From: Prochlorococcus sp. AG-418-I20
GTDB taxonomy: Bacteria > Cyanobacteriota > Cyanobacteriia > PCC-6307 > Cyanobiaceae
Reading direction: 5' to 3'
DNA length: 64,000 nt
NCBI GenBank assembly: GCA_003214175.1
Contig: QCLZ01000001.1
Coordinates: 1-64,000 of the forward strand
Position numbers and translations under genes: made by a program. Under the pieces are notes generated by a model. That model saw only the letters and a program-made list of their open reading frames with translations. It searched no databases and had not been told where the DNA came from. The first letter of the stretch is position 1, and each line of letters starts with the position of its first letter. Positions 19,988-27,999 of the stretch are shown piece after piece.

Positions 19988-20623
19988 TTATGAGCGTAGT
20001 TCTGTAATTTGATTAGCCATCAATAATAAATCTTTAGGTATACTTGTACCAGTAAGGATTACATCTCCTGAGATAAATCGGTTTTCAAGTGTTGAAATCA
20101 AATCATCCTTATCTATTATTTTCATCTCAATAGCAAGAAAAATTTCATCAAGTATTATTTGATCATTTTCACCAGAAAGTAATTCATGTTTACAAAATTT
20201 CCATAATTTATCAGTAGATTCATGAATAGATTTCTTCAAAGTTGTATTGTTTTTAATTTCTTCAGGATTATATTGATCAAAGGAATGTGATGATCTTATC
20301 CAAGTTAAATTACCACAAAGTTTTATTGCGTTAGTAATTCCTTGCTTTACCCCTCCTTTCATGAGCTGAACTAAAAGAACTTTCCTACCAAGAGAAGCAT
20401 TCCTCAAAGAATCGCTAATAATGGAGGAATAACTTCCTCGATATGAAGATTGATAGATTTGAATTTGTCCGTTATTAATAAATCTTTTTAAGTTTGTTTT
20501 GCTGTTACTACTTACTTTTATAACATCAAGATTATTTTTGGAATAACTATTAGATGAACTAATTACCATTATTTTGGGTTTCTTTTCTATATGCAGTATA
20601 ATTTGAATTTTATTACGCTGCAT
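19988..20623 (-). CDS. BtuR/CobO-like protein with degenerate ATP-binding loop
   Basis: Resembles corrinoid adenosyltransferase of the CobA/BtuR family: GRKVLLVQLMKGG, the Walker B-like IILDEIFLAIEM and DVILTGTSIPKDLLLMANQITELR align with E. coli KKVGVVQFIKG, MVLLDELTYMV and VIITGRGCHRDILELADTVSELR. However, the P-loop FTGNGKGKTTA is replaced by YQSSYRGSYSS, without the GK(S/T) core, and the protein ends right after ITELRS, where the E. coli protein has about 20 more residues. It is first in a unit with dcd and thyX. It may be a non-enzymatic corrinoid protein, a divergent enzyme or a lineage-specific regulator. Confidence 0.7.
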   Translation of the reverse strand: MQRNKIQIILHIEKKPKIMVISSSNSYSKNNLDVIKVSSNSKTNLKRFINNGQIQIYQSSYRGSYSSIISDSLRNASLGRKVLLVQLMKGGVKQGITNAIKLCGNLTWIRSSHSFDQYNPEEIKNNTTLKKSIHESTDKLWKFCKHELLSGENDQIILDEIFLAIEMKIIDKDDLISTLENRFISGDVILTGTSIPKDLLLMANQITELRS

Positions 20624-20708
20624 ATAGTGTAATTTTACTTAAAAAAGAATTTAGAAGGTTTAAATTAGTATTTAAAAGTTATTTGGGAAATAATAAGAAT
20701 TGAAAACT

Positions 20709-20722
20709 GTTACAGTTGATAC
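20709..20722 (+). promoter_or_regulatory. NtcA-binding site upstream of ntcA (candidate)
   Basis: GTT-N8-TAC at 20709-20722 is one mismatch from the NtcA consensus GTA-N8-TAC. A possible -10 element TTAAAT lies at 20744-20749, 21 nt downstream, which is the class II activator spacing. NtcA autoregulation is established in other cyanobacteria; its operation here is inferred. Confidence 0.55.
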
Positions 20723-20769
20723 AAGTTATTTTAAGGTGTCTTCTTAAATTTTTAGTATTCAAAATATTT

Positions 20770-21504
20770 ATGATACCTTCTTCTCGAGGATTAAACCGCT
20801 TTAGTTCGCAACAGTCCGGACAAACTAAAATCAATGCAGTTGGAGAACGGTTTCCAATTAATAGAACTTTAATGGAGGTAATTAAAGGTCTTGAGGGTGC
20901 AAGTACGGAAATGGTTGAGAGATCTAAAACAATATTTTTTCCTGGAGATCCTGCTGAGAGAGTCTATCTTATAAGACGAGGAGCCGTAAGGTTGTCAAGA
21001 GTTTATGAGTCTGGTGAAGAGATAACTGTTGCTCTCTTAAGAGAGAATAGTCTTTTTGGTGTTTTATCTCTTCTTACAGGGCATAGATCTGATCGTTTTT
21101 ATCATGCTATTGCTTTCACAAGAGTTGAAATGATAACAGCCCCTGCTAATTCTGTTTTAAGAGCAATAGAGGAAGATGCATCAGTAGGATTATTATTATT
21201 GCAAGGTCTTTCTAGTAGGATCCTACAAACAGAAACAATGATAGAAACGCTTACTCATAGAGATATGTCTTCTCGTTTAGTAAGTTTTTTAATGGTTCTT
21301 TGTAGAGACTTTGGAGTAGCAAGCGAAAAGGGTATTACAATAGATTTGAGGCTTTCGCATCAAGCTATTGCTGAAGCAATTGGTTCAACAAGAGTAACAA
21401 TTACAAGACTATTGGGAGATTTAAAGGATTCTGGGCTCCTCATCATTGAAAGAAAAAAGATTACAGTATTTGACCCTATAGCGCTTGCAAAAAGATTTAA
21501 TTGA
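20770..21504 (+). CDS. ntcA: Global nitrogen regulator NtcA
   Basis: CRP/FNR-family activator that responds to 2-oxoglutarate and turns on nitrogen-assimilation genes such as amt1, also in this window. The effector domain carries [22 protein letters not shown] and [20 protein letters not shown]; the C-terminal helix-turn-helix is [21 protein letters not shown] chose the ATG at 20770 (244 residues, [11 protein letters not shown] start) because the in-frame alternative at 20716 would put the start codon inside the NtcA box. Predicted leader is only about 15 nt. A DUF3084 gene follows after a hairpin. Confidence 0.95.
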   Translation: MIPSSRGLNRFSSQQSGQTKINAVGERFPINRTLMEVIKGLEGASTEMVERSKTIFFPGDPAERVYLIRRGAVRLSRVYESGEEITVALLRENSLFGVLSLLTGHRSDRFYHAIAFTRVEMITAPANSVLRAIEEDASVGLLLLQGLSSRILQTETMIETLTHRDMSSRLVSFLMVLCRDFGVASEKGITIDLRLSHQAIAEAIGSTRVTITRLLGDLKDSGLLIIERKKITVFDPIALAKRFN

Positions 21505-21528
21505 CTCATCATTAACTATGATGAGTTG
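21502..21528 (+). other. Hairpin at the ntcA stop codon
   Basis: ACTCATCAT (21504-21512) and ATGATGAGT (21518-21526) form a perfect 9 bp stem with a 5 nt loop TAACT, extendable by two G-U pairs. It starts within the ntcA stop codon. No T-run follows, so it is not a standard terminator; it may stabilise the ntcA 3' end or partly separate it from the next gene, whose GTG start is at 21543. Confidence 0.5.
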
Positions 21529-21542
21529 AATAAATAAATAAT

Positions 21543-22508
21543 GTGGCCTGGATCTTAATTGTTTTTTTAATATTACTCGGTGGATTAATTGCACCATTTG
21601 GAGATCTACTTGGTACAAAGATCGGTAAAGCAAGATTTAGCATTTTAAAATTAAGACCAAAGAAAACTGCTACAATTATTACGATAATAACTGGTGGTTT
21701 TATTAGTTCAATATCAATAGGGTTATTAATTTTGGTTAGTGAAGAATTCAGAGAAAGACTTTTTGTAGATATTCCTCTTTTGCAAAAAACTTTAGATGAG
21801 AGTAAAAAAGCCCTTTTACCTTTACAGGAAGAACAAAAGAAACTTGAAGGTAAAATTATTCAAAAAGAAAAGGAATTAAATCTACTAAAAAATAATATTA
21901 ATGAATTTAGGAGAGGTAATATTGTTATTAAAAGAGGACAGATTATATTTATAGCTGAGATTAACTCTAGTTCAAATATAAAATCTGACTTAACAAAAAT
22001 CTACAGTGAAGCAGATAAATTTGTTCGGAAAATTGTTATCCCAAGTAATAAAGAATCAAAAAATATTCTTTTGTGGAGACCCAGTGATATTTCTGAAATT
22101 GAAGCAGTTACTTCAAAAGGAGGGAATTGGATCATATTAATTAAATCGGCAACTAATGTGCTGAAAGGAGATAATTATGTTTTTGTAGCGCCAGATTTGT
22201 TGGAGAATAAATTTATTGTAAGAAAAGGAGACGTTATTAAAAGTTATGTTTTAGGGAAAAGTGATTTAAATATTAAATCTATAAATCTAAAAATTAAATC
22301 GTTACTCAGAGAAACAAGAGACGAAGTGAAGTTAAAAGGATCACAAGCTAGTGAGATTAGCACAAGTGGAAATTTTGTAAAAAAAGTTAGAGATTTTCTC
22401 AAAAATAATGAAAATGTTAATTTTAAGTTAGAAGTAGTATCTTTAAGAGATAGTAAGACTGCAGAACCTATAGTTGTTGAAATAAATATCTTAAAGATAG
22501 GATCTTAA
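21543..22508 (+). CDS. DUF3084 family membrane-anchored coiled-coil protein
   Basis: A 321-residue protein of a cyanobacteria-centred family of unknown function. It has an N-terminal membrane segment (residues 1-21, with GGLIAPFGD), a conserved stretch LGTKIGKARFSILKLRPKKTA, a second membrane segment (about 42-64), then a coiled coil (residues about 80-120) and a C-terminal mixed domain. The start is GTG. It lies between ntcA and the YqgF-like gene, touching the latter with no intervening base. The DUF name is from memory of the motif; coding is certain. Confidence 0.75.
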   Translation: MAWILIVFLILLGGLIAPFGDLLGTKIGKARFSILKLRPKKTATIITIITGGFISSISIGLLILVSEEFRERLFVDIPLLQKTLDESKKALLPLQEEQKKLEGKIIQKEKELNLLKNNINEFRRGNIVIKRGQIIFIAEINSSSNIKSDLTKIYSEADKFVRKIVIPSNKESKNILLWRPSDISEIEAVTSKGGNWIILIKSATNVLKGDNYVFVAPDLLENKFIVRKGDVIKSYVLGKSDLNIKSINLKIKSLLRETRDEVKLKGSQASEISTSGNFVKKVRDFLKNNENVNFKLEVVSLRDSKTAEPIVVEINILKIGS

Positions 22509-22946
22509 ATGACTAGGATAATATCTATTGATCCAGGAAAAAATAAATGCGGTATAGTTGTAGCTGAAACAAGTGAAAAAAAAGTTTTTAAAGCAACAAT
22601 AATAAAAAGTGAATTAATTCAAGAATATGTCAGAAACCTAATCAATTTTGAAGAAATATCAAAAATCATTATTGGTAATGGTACAACAAGTAGGAATATA
22701 ATAAAAAAACTTAATTTTTTTAAAAAAGATATAATAACTTTTGATGAAAAAAATACGACTTATAGAGCCAAAGCAAGATATTTTGAACTTTTTCCTATTA
22801 GCGGTTGGAAGTTTTTAATTCCCAGGGAGGTTTTTATTCTTAATAAAAATCTTGATGCAATATCAGCTTTGATAATTTTGGAGGATTATTGCAAATTAAA
22901 GTTTACTTTTAATCAACATATAGATTTTAAAACTTGGCTGAAATAG
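22509..22946 (+). CDS. RuvC/YqgF-like RNase H-fold protein
   Basis: A 145-residue protein with the four motifs of the YqgF (RuvX) branch of RNase H-fold nucleases: IDPGKNKCGIVV (first Asp), IIGNGTTSRN, FDEKNTTYRAKARYFE (the DExxTT motif) and LDAISALIILEDY (last Asp). YqgF members process pre-16S rRNA 5' ends or act as resolvase-like enzymes, but this is a divergent member and its substrate is not inferred. Its ATG directly follows the DUF3084 stop, so the two are translationally linked. It overlaps the DUF3146 gene on the other strand by 20 bp. Confidence 0.65.
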   Translation: MTRIISIDPGKNKCGIVVAETSEKKVFKATIIKSELIQEYVRNLINFEEISKIIIGNGTTSRNIIKKLNFFKKDIITFDEKNTTYRAKARYFELFPISGWKFLIPREVFILNKNLDAISALIILEDYCKLKFTFNQHIDFKTWLK

Positions 22947-23184
22947 TAAACTTATATTCATTACCTGCTTCTAGCTCATAATCTTTTTTTAATAAAAATC
23001 TTAATAATGCATCCTCAATTAATGCTCTACCCAATGGAGGTTTAACTAACAAAGAACCTTTATTAAAAGACCATGTAAAAGTCCACTTAAATTGACTAGC
23101 TTCAACTACCCCATTAATTTGTTTTTTCGAAAAGCAATATTCCTTAACACTTAAATTGGCTATTGTTTCAGGTTTTGGTCGCAT
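22927..23184 (-). CDS. DUF3146-like small cyanobacterial protein
   Basis: An 85-residue soluble protein with WTFTWSFNKGSLLVKPPLGRALIEDALLRFLLKKDYELEAG, which I associate with the cyanobacterial DUF3146 family of unknown function. Alternating hydrophobic residues suggest a beta-sheet followed by one helix. It begins 3 bp after the pth stop codon and is probably cotranscribed with pth. The family name is from memory and moderately sure. Confidence 0.65.
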   Translation of the reverse strand: MRPKPETIANLSVKEYCFSKKQINGVVEASQFKWTFTWSFNKGSLLVKPPLGRALIEDALLRFLLKKDYELEAGNEYKFTISAKF

Positions 23185-23187
23185 TTG

Positions 23188-23790
23188 TTAAATTTGGTCT
23201 TTATCAAAAGAGTTTAATTCATTTATTATTAATTGTTCTCTTTTAGTATTTAATTGTTCGAGAGATTCTATTACCTGCCTATAAACTTTATCTAATATCG
23301 ATTTTTCTTCTTGAGAAATAGTGCCTAATACATGAGAAATAGTATTGAAATTATTTGTTCCATTAATTGGCGGAGGTGACCCAATACCAATTCTGATTCG
23401 ATTGAAATTATTAGTTTGCAATTTTTCAATAATGCTTTTAAGCCCATTATGCCCTCCAGAGCTGCCTTTTTTTCTAAATCTTATTTTTCCAAGGGGAAGA
23501 TCTTTATCATCCACTATTATAAAAATCTGATCTAAATTAATTTTGTACCAGTCAACTATTGCTCGGACAGCATCACCACTATTATTCATAAAAGTATTTG
23601 GTAAAAATAATCTGTAAGTGTTATCTTTTATTTTGAATTCTGAGTAAAAACTTTTAAGTTTATCTTTTAATAAAAAATTTGAATTATATTTTTTTGAAAA
23701 ATCTTCAATAAGTAAAAACCCCACATTGTGTCTACTTTTTGAATATTTTTTTCCTGGATTTCCCAATCCAATTAAATATATCTCATTCAT
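23188..23790 (-). CDS. pth: Peptidyl-tRNA hydrolase
   Basis: Recycles peptidyl-tRNAs dropped by stalled ribosomes. The 200-residue protein has the family start YLIGLGNPGKKYSKSRHNVGF (catalytic His in SRHNVG), PNTFMNNSG, IIVDDKDLPLGKIRFRKKGSSGGHNGLKSI and RIRIGIGSPP. The ATG at 23790 is fixed by alignment of the N-terminus to the family. A long hairpin ends only 2 nt upstream of this ATG, so no free Shine-Dalgarno sequence is available. psbH lies upstream on the same strand and the DUF3146 gene downstream. Confidence 0.96.
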   Translation of the reverse strand: MNEIYLIGLGNPGKKYSKSRHNVGFLLIEDFSKKYNSNFLLKDKLKSFYSEFKIKDNTYRLFLPNTFMNNSGDAVRAIVDWYKINLDQIFIIVDDKDLPLGKIRFRKKGSSGGHNGLKSIIEKLQTNNFNRIRIGIGSPPPINGTNNFNTISHVLGTISQEEKSILDKVYRQVIESLEQLNTKREQLIINELNSFDKDQI

Positions 23791-23792
23791 AA

Positions 23793-23831
23793 TGTATTTA
23801 TAATTCTCTTACATTGAGAATTATAAATATA
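23793..23831 (-). other. Long hairpin abutting the pth start codon
   Basis: TGTATTTATAATTCTC and GAGAATTATAAATATA form a 16 bp stem with one G-T pair around a 7 nt loop (TTACATT on the plus strand). In pth orientation it ends 2 nt before the ATG. There is no T-run after it, so it is not a typical terminator for psbH. It may block ribosome access, mark an RNA-processing site between psbH and pth, or be an operator. Confidence 0.75.
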
Positions 23832-23924
23832 CAAACAAAGAATAACCATTGAAATAATTTTTCCTAAGATATCTTTTTAGGAATATTCAGATTGATAAAT
23901 CACTTTGTGGAGGAGTTCAGAAAT

Positions 23925-24125
23925 TTAATTCCCGTTCCAATCTACTGAAAAACCCTGAAGTAGAAGGGATTGATTATAAATTTGTAGAAGAATAACTAAA
24001 AAGACTAAGAGTAGTAATCCTATGATTGTCATAACAGGAACTGCTCCCCAGCCAGGTACCACTTTCCCTTGACCTGAATTGCCAATTGCTTTTAAAAGAC
24101 TTCCTAAGGCTGTTTTTTGACCCAT
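23925..24125 (-). CDS. psbH: Photosystem II phosphoprotein PsbH
   Basis: Single-span core subunit of photosystem II near the CP47 antenna, needed for stable assembly and acceptor-side function. The 66-residue protein shows [27 protein letters not shown], a membrane helix (residues about 28-48) and the conserved [14 protein letters not shown] lumenal end. It is divergent from psbN with an 80 bp gap containing a palindrome. The phosphorylatable N-terminal extension of plant PsbH is absent, as in cyanobacteria. Confidence 0.97.
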   Translation of the reverse strand: MGQKTALGSLLKAIGNSGQGKVVPGWGAVPVMTIIGLLLLVFLVILLQIYNQSLLLQGFSVDWNGN

Positions 24126-24159
24126 GTTGAACTCACTAATTCGAATATTATTTCGCTAT

Positions 24160-24177
24160 TGTATAAGAACTTATACA
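24160..24177. promoter_or_regulatory. Perfect palindrome between psbH and psbN
   Basis: TGTATAAG and CTTATACA, separated by AA, form a perfect 8-2-8 inverted repeat near the middle of the 80 bp gap between the divergent psbH and psbN start codons. The symmetry suggests a dimeric DNA-binding protein or two back-to-back -10-like elements (TATAAG on each strand). No regulator is inferred. Confidence 0.5.
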
Positions 24178-24205
24178 TAAATTGTTTACAAACTTAGCAA
24201 AATTG

Positions 24206-24358
24206 ATGCAAACTTTATCATCCGCTCCAGATCCTGCAGTTTCTATAGCAGTAACAATTCTGGCAATACTTCTAGCTTTAACTGGTTTTGGCCTTTGGAC
24301 TGCATTTGGCCCTAAAGCTGCAAAGCTTACGGATCCTTGGGATGATCATGATGATTAA
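24206..24358 (+). CDS. psbN: PsbN protein
   Basis: A 50-residue protein, MQTLSSAPDPAVSIAVTILA onward, with one membrane helix (LALTGFGLWTAFG region) and the conserved GPKAAKLTDPWDDHDD end. PsbN assists photosystem II reaction-centre assembly and is not a structural subunit (established for plant plastids). It is divergent from psbH, the classical arrangement in cyanobacteria and chloroplasts, and is followed by psbI. Confidence 0.95.
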   Translation: MQTLSSAPDPAVSIAVTILAILLALTGFGLWTAFGPKAAKLTDPWDDHDD

Positions 24359-24466
24359 TTGTTTTTAAAGTATTTCAAAATTTTCCAAAACTACAAAAAG
24401 TAAACCTTTTACCATAATTTAAATATAAATTTAATAGGATATAAATCTGTCAGCAATTGTAATTCC

Positions 24467-24595
24467 ATGCTTGCCCTTAAAATTTCTGTATACACAATCG
24501 TATTTTTCTTCGTTGGAATCTTTCTTTTCGGGTTTTTAGCTAGTGACCCCACTAGAACACCTAATAGAAAAGATTTAGAAAGTCCTCAGGACTAA
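24467..24595 (+). CDS. psbI: Photosystem II reaction centre protein PsbI
   Basis: A 42-residue single-helix subunit next to D1 in the photosystem II reaction centre. The translation begins [20 protein letters not shown] and ends with [20 protein letters not shown], a near-textbook PsbI. It lies 108 bp after psbN. Downstream, 24596-24693 holds no gene and only a weak TTTAGT/ACTAAA stem, then leuD ends on the other strand. Confidence 0.96.
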
Positions 24596-24693
24596 TACTT
24601 TCGGGCCTTTTCTACAATATTGTAAAATTAAAAATTTTTTAAATAATATTCTATTAACTTTTTAATTTTTTCTTTAATAACCTGTTTAGTCTC

Positions 24694-25305
24694 CTAACTA
24701 AATTTTATGTAAGGCAGTTCTTTAAATTTTCTGTCTACTAAAGAAGAGTTTTCAAGTAATGTTGCTGTAGCATCCCACTCTCCAGATAAAAACATCTTTT
24801 TTGTGCTCTCCTTAATATCTAGATTAAAATTTAAATCCTCCGATATAGCTGAAGAATTTTTTAGATCAATTTCTAAGAATAAATTTTTGCTGATATTATA
24901 CTCTTGAATATTTTGGATTGATTTTTTTGTAAGAGTAAAACATGGAATCCCAATTGCAATACAATTACTATAAAAAATTTCGGCAAAACTCTCACCTATG
25001 ATTGCCCTTATACCCCAGCGAAGTAGGGCTTGAGGTGCATGTTCTCTACTAGAGCCGCAACCAAAATTACTATTAACGATAAGAATAGAGGAATCTTGAT
25101 TTTCTTTTAGATCAAAGGGATGACTGCCTTTCAAGGTTTTTCTATCATCTTCAAAAACAGATTTGCCCAATGAATCAAAATCAATACATTTTAAGAAACG
25201 AGCAGGAATAATTCGATCAGTATCAATGTCGTTACCAATTAATGAGATGCATTTCCCATTTATTTGTGAAATTTTGCCAATTGGTGGGTTAAATTCAGAT
25301 TTCAT
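24694..25305 (-). CDS. leuD: 3-isopropylmalate dehydratase small subunit
   Basis: Swivelling domain of the isopropylmalate isomerase of leucine synthesis. Key segments are GNDIDTDRIIPARFL near residue 25 and NFGCGSSREHAPQALLRWGIRAIIGESFAEIFYSN. The 203-residue length is normal. Its ATG overlaps the last base of the leuC stop, so the two subunits are translationally coupled and made in equal amounts. Confidence 0.96.
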   Translation of the reverse strand: MKSEFNPPIGKISQINGKCISLIGNDIDTDRIIPARFLKCIDFDSLGKSVFEDDRKTLKGSHPFDLKENQDSSILIVNSNFGCGSSREHAPQALLRWGIRAIIGESFAEIFYSNCIAIGIPCFTLTKKSIQNIQEYNISKNLFLEIDLKNSSAISEDLNFNLDIKESTKKMFLSGEWDATATLLENSSLVDRKFKELPYIKFS

Positions 25306-26711
25306 TAGTTTATGAATTCTCGAACGTCACTTACTTTGCCATTTATTGCAGCAGCAGCTACCATTGCTGGACTCATAAGAAGAGTTCTTCCGCTAGGCGA
25401 TCCTTGTCGACCCTTAAAATTTCTATTACTAGAACTCGCACTAACTTGATTACCTATTAGCTTATCTGAATTCATTGCTAAACACATTGAGCAGCCAGGC
25501 TCTCTCCATTGAAATCCAGAATCCTTAAAGATCTTATCAAGACCCTCTTTTTTTGCTGCAATGGCGACTTTTTCTGAACCTGGTACTACAAATGCTTTTA
25601 TATTTTTAGATACTTTTTTGTCTTTTAATACATTGGCAGCAACTCTTAAGTCACTTATTCTTCCATTGGTGCAACTCCCTATGAAACAAACATCTACAGG
25701 AGTATTTTTTATTGATTGCCCTGGCTTGAAACCCATATATTCATAAGCTTCTTCAGCAATAAATTGGTCATTTGGGGACAATTCTTCTAAAAGAGGGATC
25801 TGTTGATTGATGCCTACGCTTTGACCGGGAGTAATTCCCCAGGTTACGGTTGGTTCTACTTTTGAAGCATCAAATTTAATTACATCATCATAAATAGAAT
25901 TTGCATCGCTTTTTAATGAGTTCCACCATAAGAGCGCTTCATCCCAATTCTCATTTTTGGGCGCGCATAATTTATTTTTAATGTAGCTAAAAGTCTTTTC
26001 ATCAGGGTTCACATAGCCACATCTCGCGCCCCCTTCAATAGACATATTGCATATTGTCATTCTTTCTTCCATTGACAATGCATTGATTGCAGGTCCTGCG
26101 AATTCATACGCGAAACCTACTCCAGCTTTTACACCAAGTTCATTAATAATATTAAGCACTAAATCCTTAGCAAAAACACCATGAGATAATTTATTCTCAC
26201 ACCAAATTTGCCTTACCTTCAATTTGTTCATGGCTATGGTTTGGGTAGCAAGCACATCTCTTACTTGGCTTGTGCCTATACCAAAAGCAATTGAGCCAAA
26301 GGCTCCATGAGTTGAAGTATGGGAATCTCCACAAGCGATTGTCATACCAGGCTGAGTTAGTCCCAATTCTGGAGCTACTACATGAACGATTCCTTGATTT
26401 CCACTACCAATATTAAAAAATCTTATCTTATGTTGTAAGCAGTTCTTTTCAAGCGTTCCAATCATTTGCTCTGCAAGATTATCTTTGAAAGGCCTGCTTT
26501 GATTATCTGTTGGCACAATATGATCAACTGTAGCGACAGTTCTACTTGGGAATTTTACTTTTAGGTTTTTGTCTTTTAAACCTCCAAATGCTTGCGGACT
26601 TGTTACTTCATGGATAAGGTGAAGACCAATAAAAATTTGATCTGAGCCACCAGGAAGACTGGAGACTTTGTGTAAATCCCAAACTTTATCAAATAAGGTA
26701 TCTTGACTCAA
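25305..26711 (-). CDS. leuC: 3-isopropylmalate dehydratase large subunit
   Basis: Aconitase-family subunit that binds the [4Fe-4S] cluster. The cluster cysteines appear in [14 protein letters not shown] and [36 protein letters not shown] and [24 protein letters not shown] are also present. The 468-residue length is normal. It follows cinA by 13 bp and overlaps leuD, closing a four-gene minus-strand unit glyA-cinA-leuC-leuD. Confidence 0.97.
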   Translation of the reverse strand: MSQDTLFDKVWDLHKVSSLPGGSDQIFIGLHLIHEVTSPQAFGGLKDKNLKVKFPSRTVATVDHIVPTDNQSRPFKDNLAEQMIGTLEKNCLQHKIRFFNIGSGNQGIVHVVAPELGLTQPGMTIACGDSHTSTHGAFGSIAFGIGTSQVRDVLATQTIAMNKLKVRQIWCENKLSHGVFAKDLVLNIINELGVKAGVGFAYEFAGPAINALSMEERMTICNMSIEGGARCGYVNPDEKTFSYIKNKLCAPKNENWDEALLWWNSLKSDANSIYDDVIKFDASKVEPTVTWGITPGQSVGINQQIPLLEELSPNDQFIAEEAYEYMGFKPGQSIKNTPVDVCFIGSCTNGRISDLRVAANVLKDKKVSKNIKAFVVPGSEKVAIAAKKEGLDKIFKDSGFQWREPGCSMCLAMNSDKLIGNQVSASSSNRNFKGRQGSPSGRTLLMSPAMVAAAAINGKVSDVREFIN

Positions 26712-26724
26712 TTTGTAAAAAAAG

Positions 26725-27999
26725 CTACTTACTATTCGATAATAGGATTAATCTGAGGCTGTTCAAACAGACATTTACACTTAGTGTTTGAATTTCAATT
26801 CTATTTCTGGTTGAGTTAAATATTTTTTTGATATTGGAAATATGGTTATTTGGTCCTGCAATCGAAATATATACTAGTCCAACAGGTTTTTCTTGAGTTC
26901 CTCCATTGGGACCAGCAATCCCACTGATTGCTATTGCCCAATCTGCACTTAATTTCGCTTTGACATTAATTGCCATAGCCTCACAAACTTCTTCAGAAAC
27001 CGCTCCATATTTATTAAGCTTGTCTTCCGTAATATTTAATAATGAATTTTTTAGCTCATTACTATATGAAACAATACTGCCTTGAAAAACTTGAGACGAG
27101 CCTGATATTGATGTTAATGATGAAGATAGAAGTCCTCCGGTACAGGATTCAGCAAAAACAATAGTTTGGTTTCTCTTGGTTAATTCTTTGATTAAAACGC
27201 TCGGGAGAGTATCATTATCTTCTCCAAATATATACTTTGAAAACTCTTTTTTTAGTTTTTCTTTTACAGGTTTAATAATATTATTTGCTTCCACTTCATT
27301 CTTTGCTCTGGCTGTGATTCTGAGTTTAAACTCTCCTAAGTTTGCATATGGAGCAATAGTCGGGTTTTTAAGATTTAATAGATCGTTAATTTTTTCTGCA
27401 ACGCTAGATTCTCCAATGCCTGCAAATTTAAGAGTATTTGAAAAAAAGGAATAACTATCTGAGAATTTGGTTTTAATGAATTCAAACGCTGTCTCTTCCC
27501 ACATATTTTTCATTTCGCTGGGTACTCCGGGGAAAGTAAGAATGGTAAATCCTTTTATTGGTTCCCATATCATTCCTGGGGCAGTGCCCCTAGGGTTATT
27601 AATTATTTGAGCATTTTTTGGGAAGAAACATTGTTTCCTTAAGCTAGAGTAATCGTCTAGAAGCTTTGAGTTTGAAAGCTTTTGTTTAATTTGATCCCAT
27701 AAGTATGGTCTTTCAAAAAGAGATACATTAAATGATTTAGCTATTGCTTCAGTAGTTAAATCATCTGGAGTAGGTCCCAAGCCGCCCGTTGTAATTAGAA
27801 GATTACTTCTTTTCGATATTTCTTGGATTACTTTTACAATTCGATCACAATTATCACCTACAGTAGATTGCCTAAAGTGATTTAGGCCTAATTGAGACAA
27901 CTGTTCAGAAATCCATTGAGCATTTGTATTTACGATATTTCCTAAAAGTAGCTCTGTTCCAATAGAAAGAATTTCAACTCCCTTGGAATTAGAACTCAT
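26725..27999 (-). CDS. cinA: CinA family nicotinamide-nucleotide amidohydrolase
   Basis: Two-domain protein: an N-terminal molybdopterin-binding-like COG1058 domain ([52 protein letters not shown]) and a C-terminal NMN deamidase domain ([49 protein letters not shown]). Together they act in pyridine-nucleotide recycling. The 424-residue length is full. It overlaps glyA by 4 bp (ATGA-type junction). Confidence 0.95.
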   Translation of the reverse strand: MSSNSKGVEILSIGTELLLGNIVNTNAQWISEQLSQLGLNHFRQSTVGDNCDRIVKVIQEISKRSNLLITTGGLGPTPDDLTTEAIAKSFNVSLFERPYLWDQIKQKLSNSKLLDDYSSLRKQCFFPKNAQIINNPRGTAPGMIWEPIKGFTILTFPGVPSEMKNMWEETAFEFIKTKFSDSYSFFSNTLKFAGIGESSVAEKINDLLNLKNPTIAPYANLGEFKLRITARAKNEVEANNIIKPVKEKLKKEFSKYIFGEDNDTLPSVLIKELTKRNQTIVFAESCTGGLLSSSLTSISGSSQVFQGSIVSYSNELKNSLLNITEDKLNKYGAVSEEVCEAMAINVKAKLSADWAIAISGIAGPNGGTQEKPVGLVYISIAGPNNHISNIKKIFNSTRNRIEIQTLSVNVCLNSLRLILLSNSK

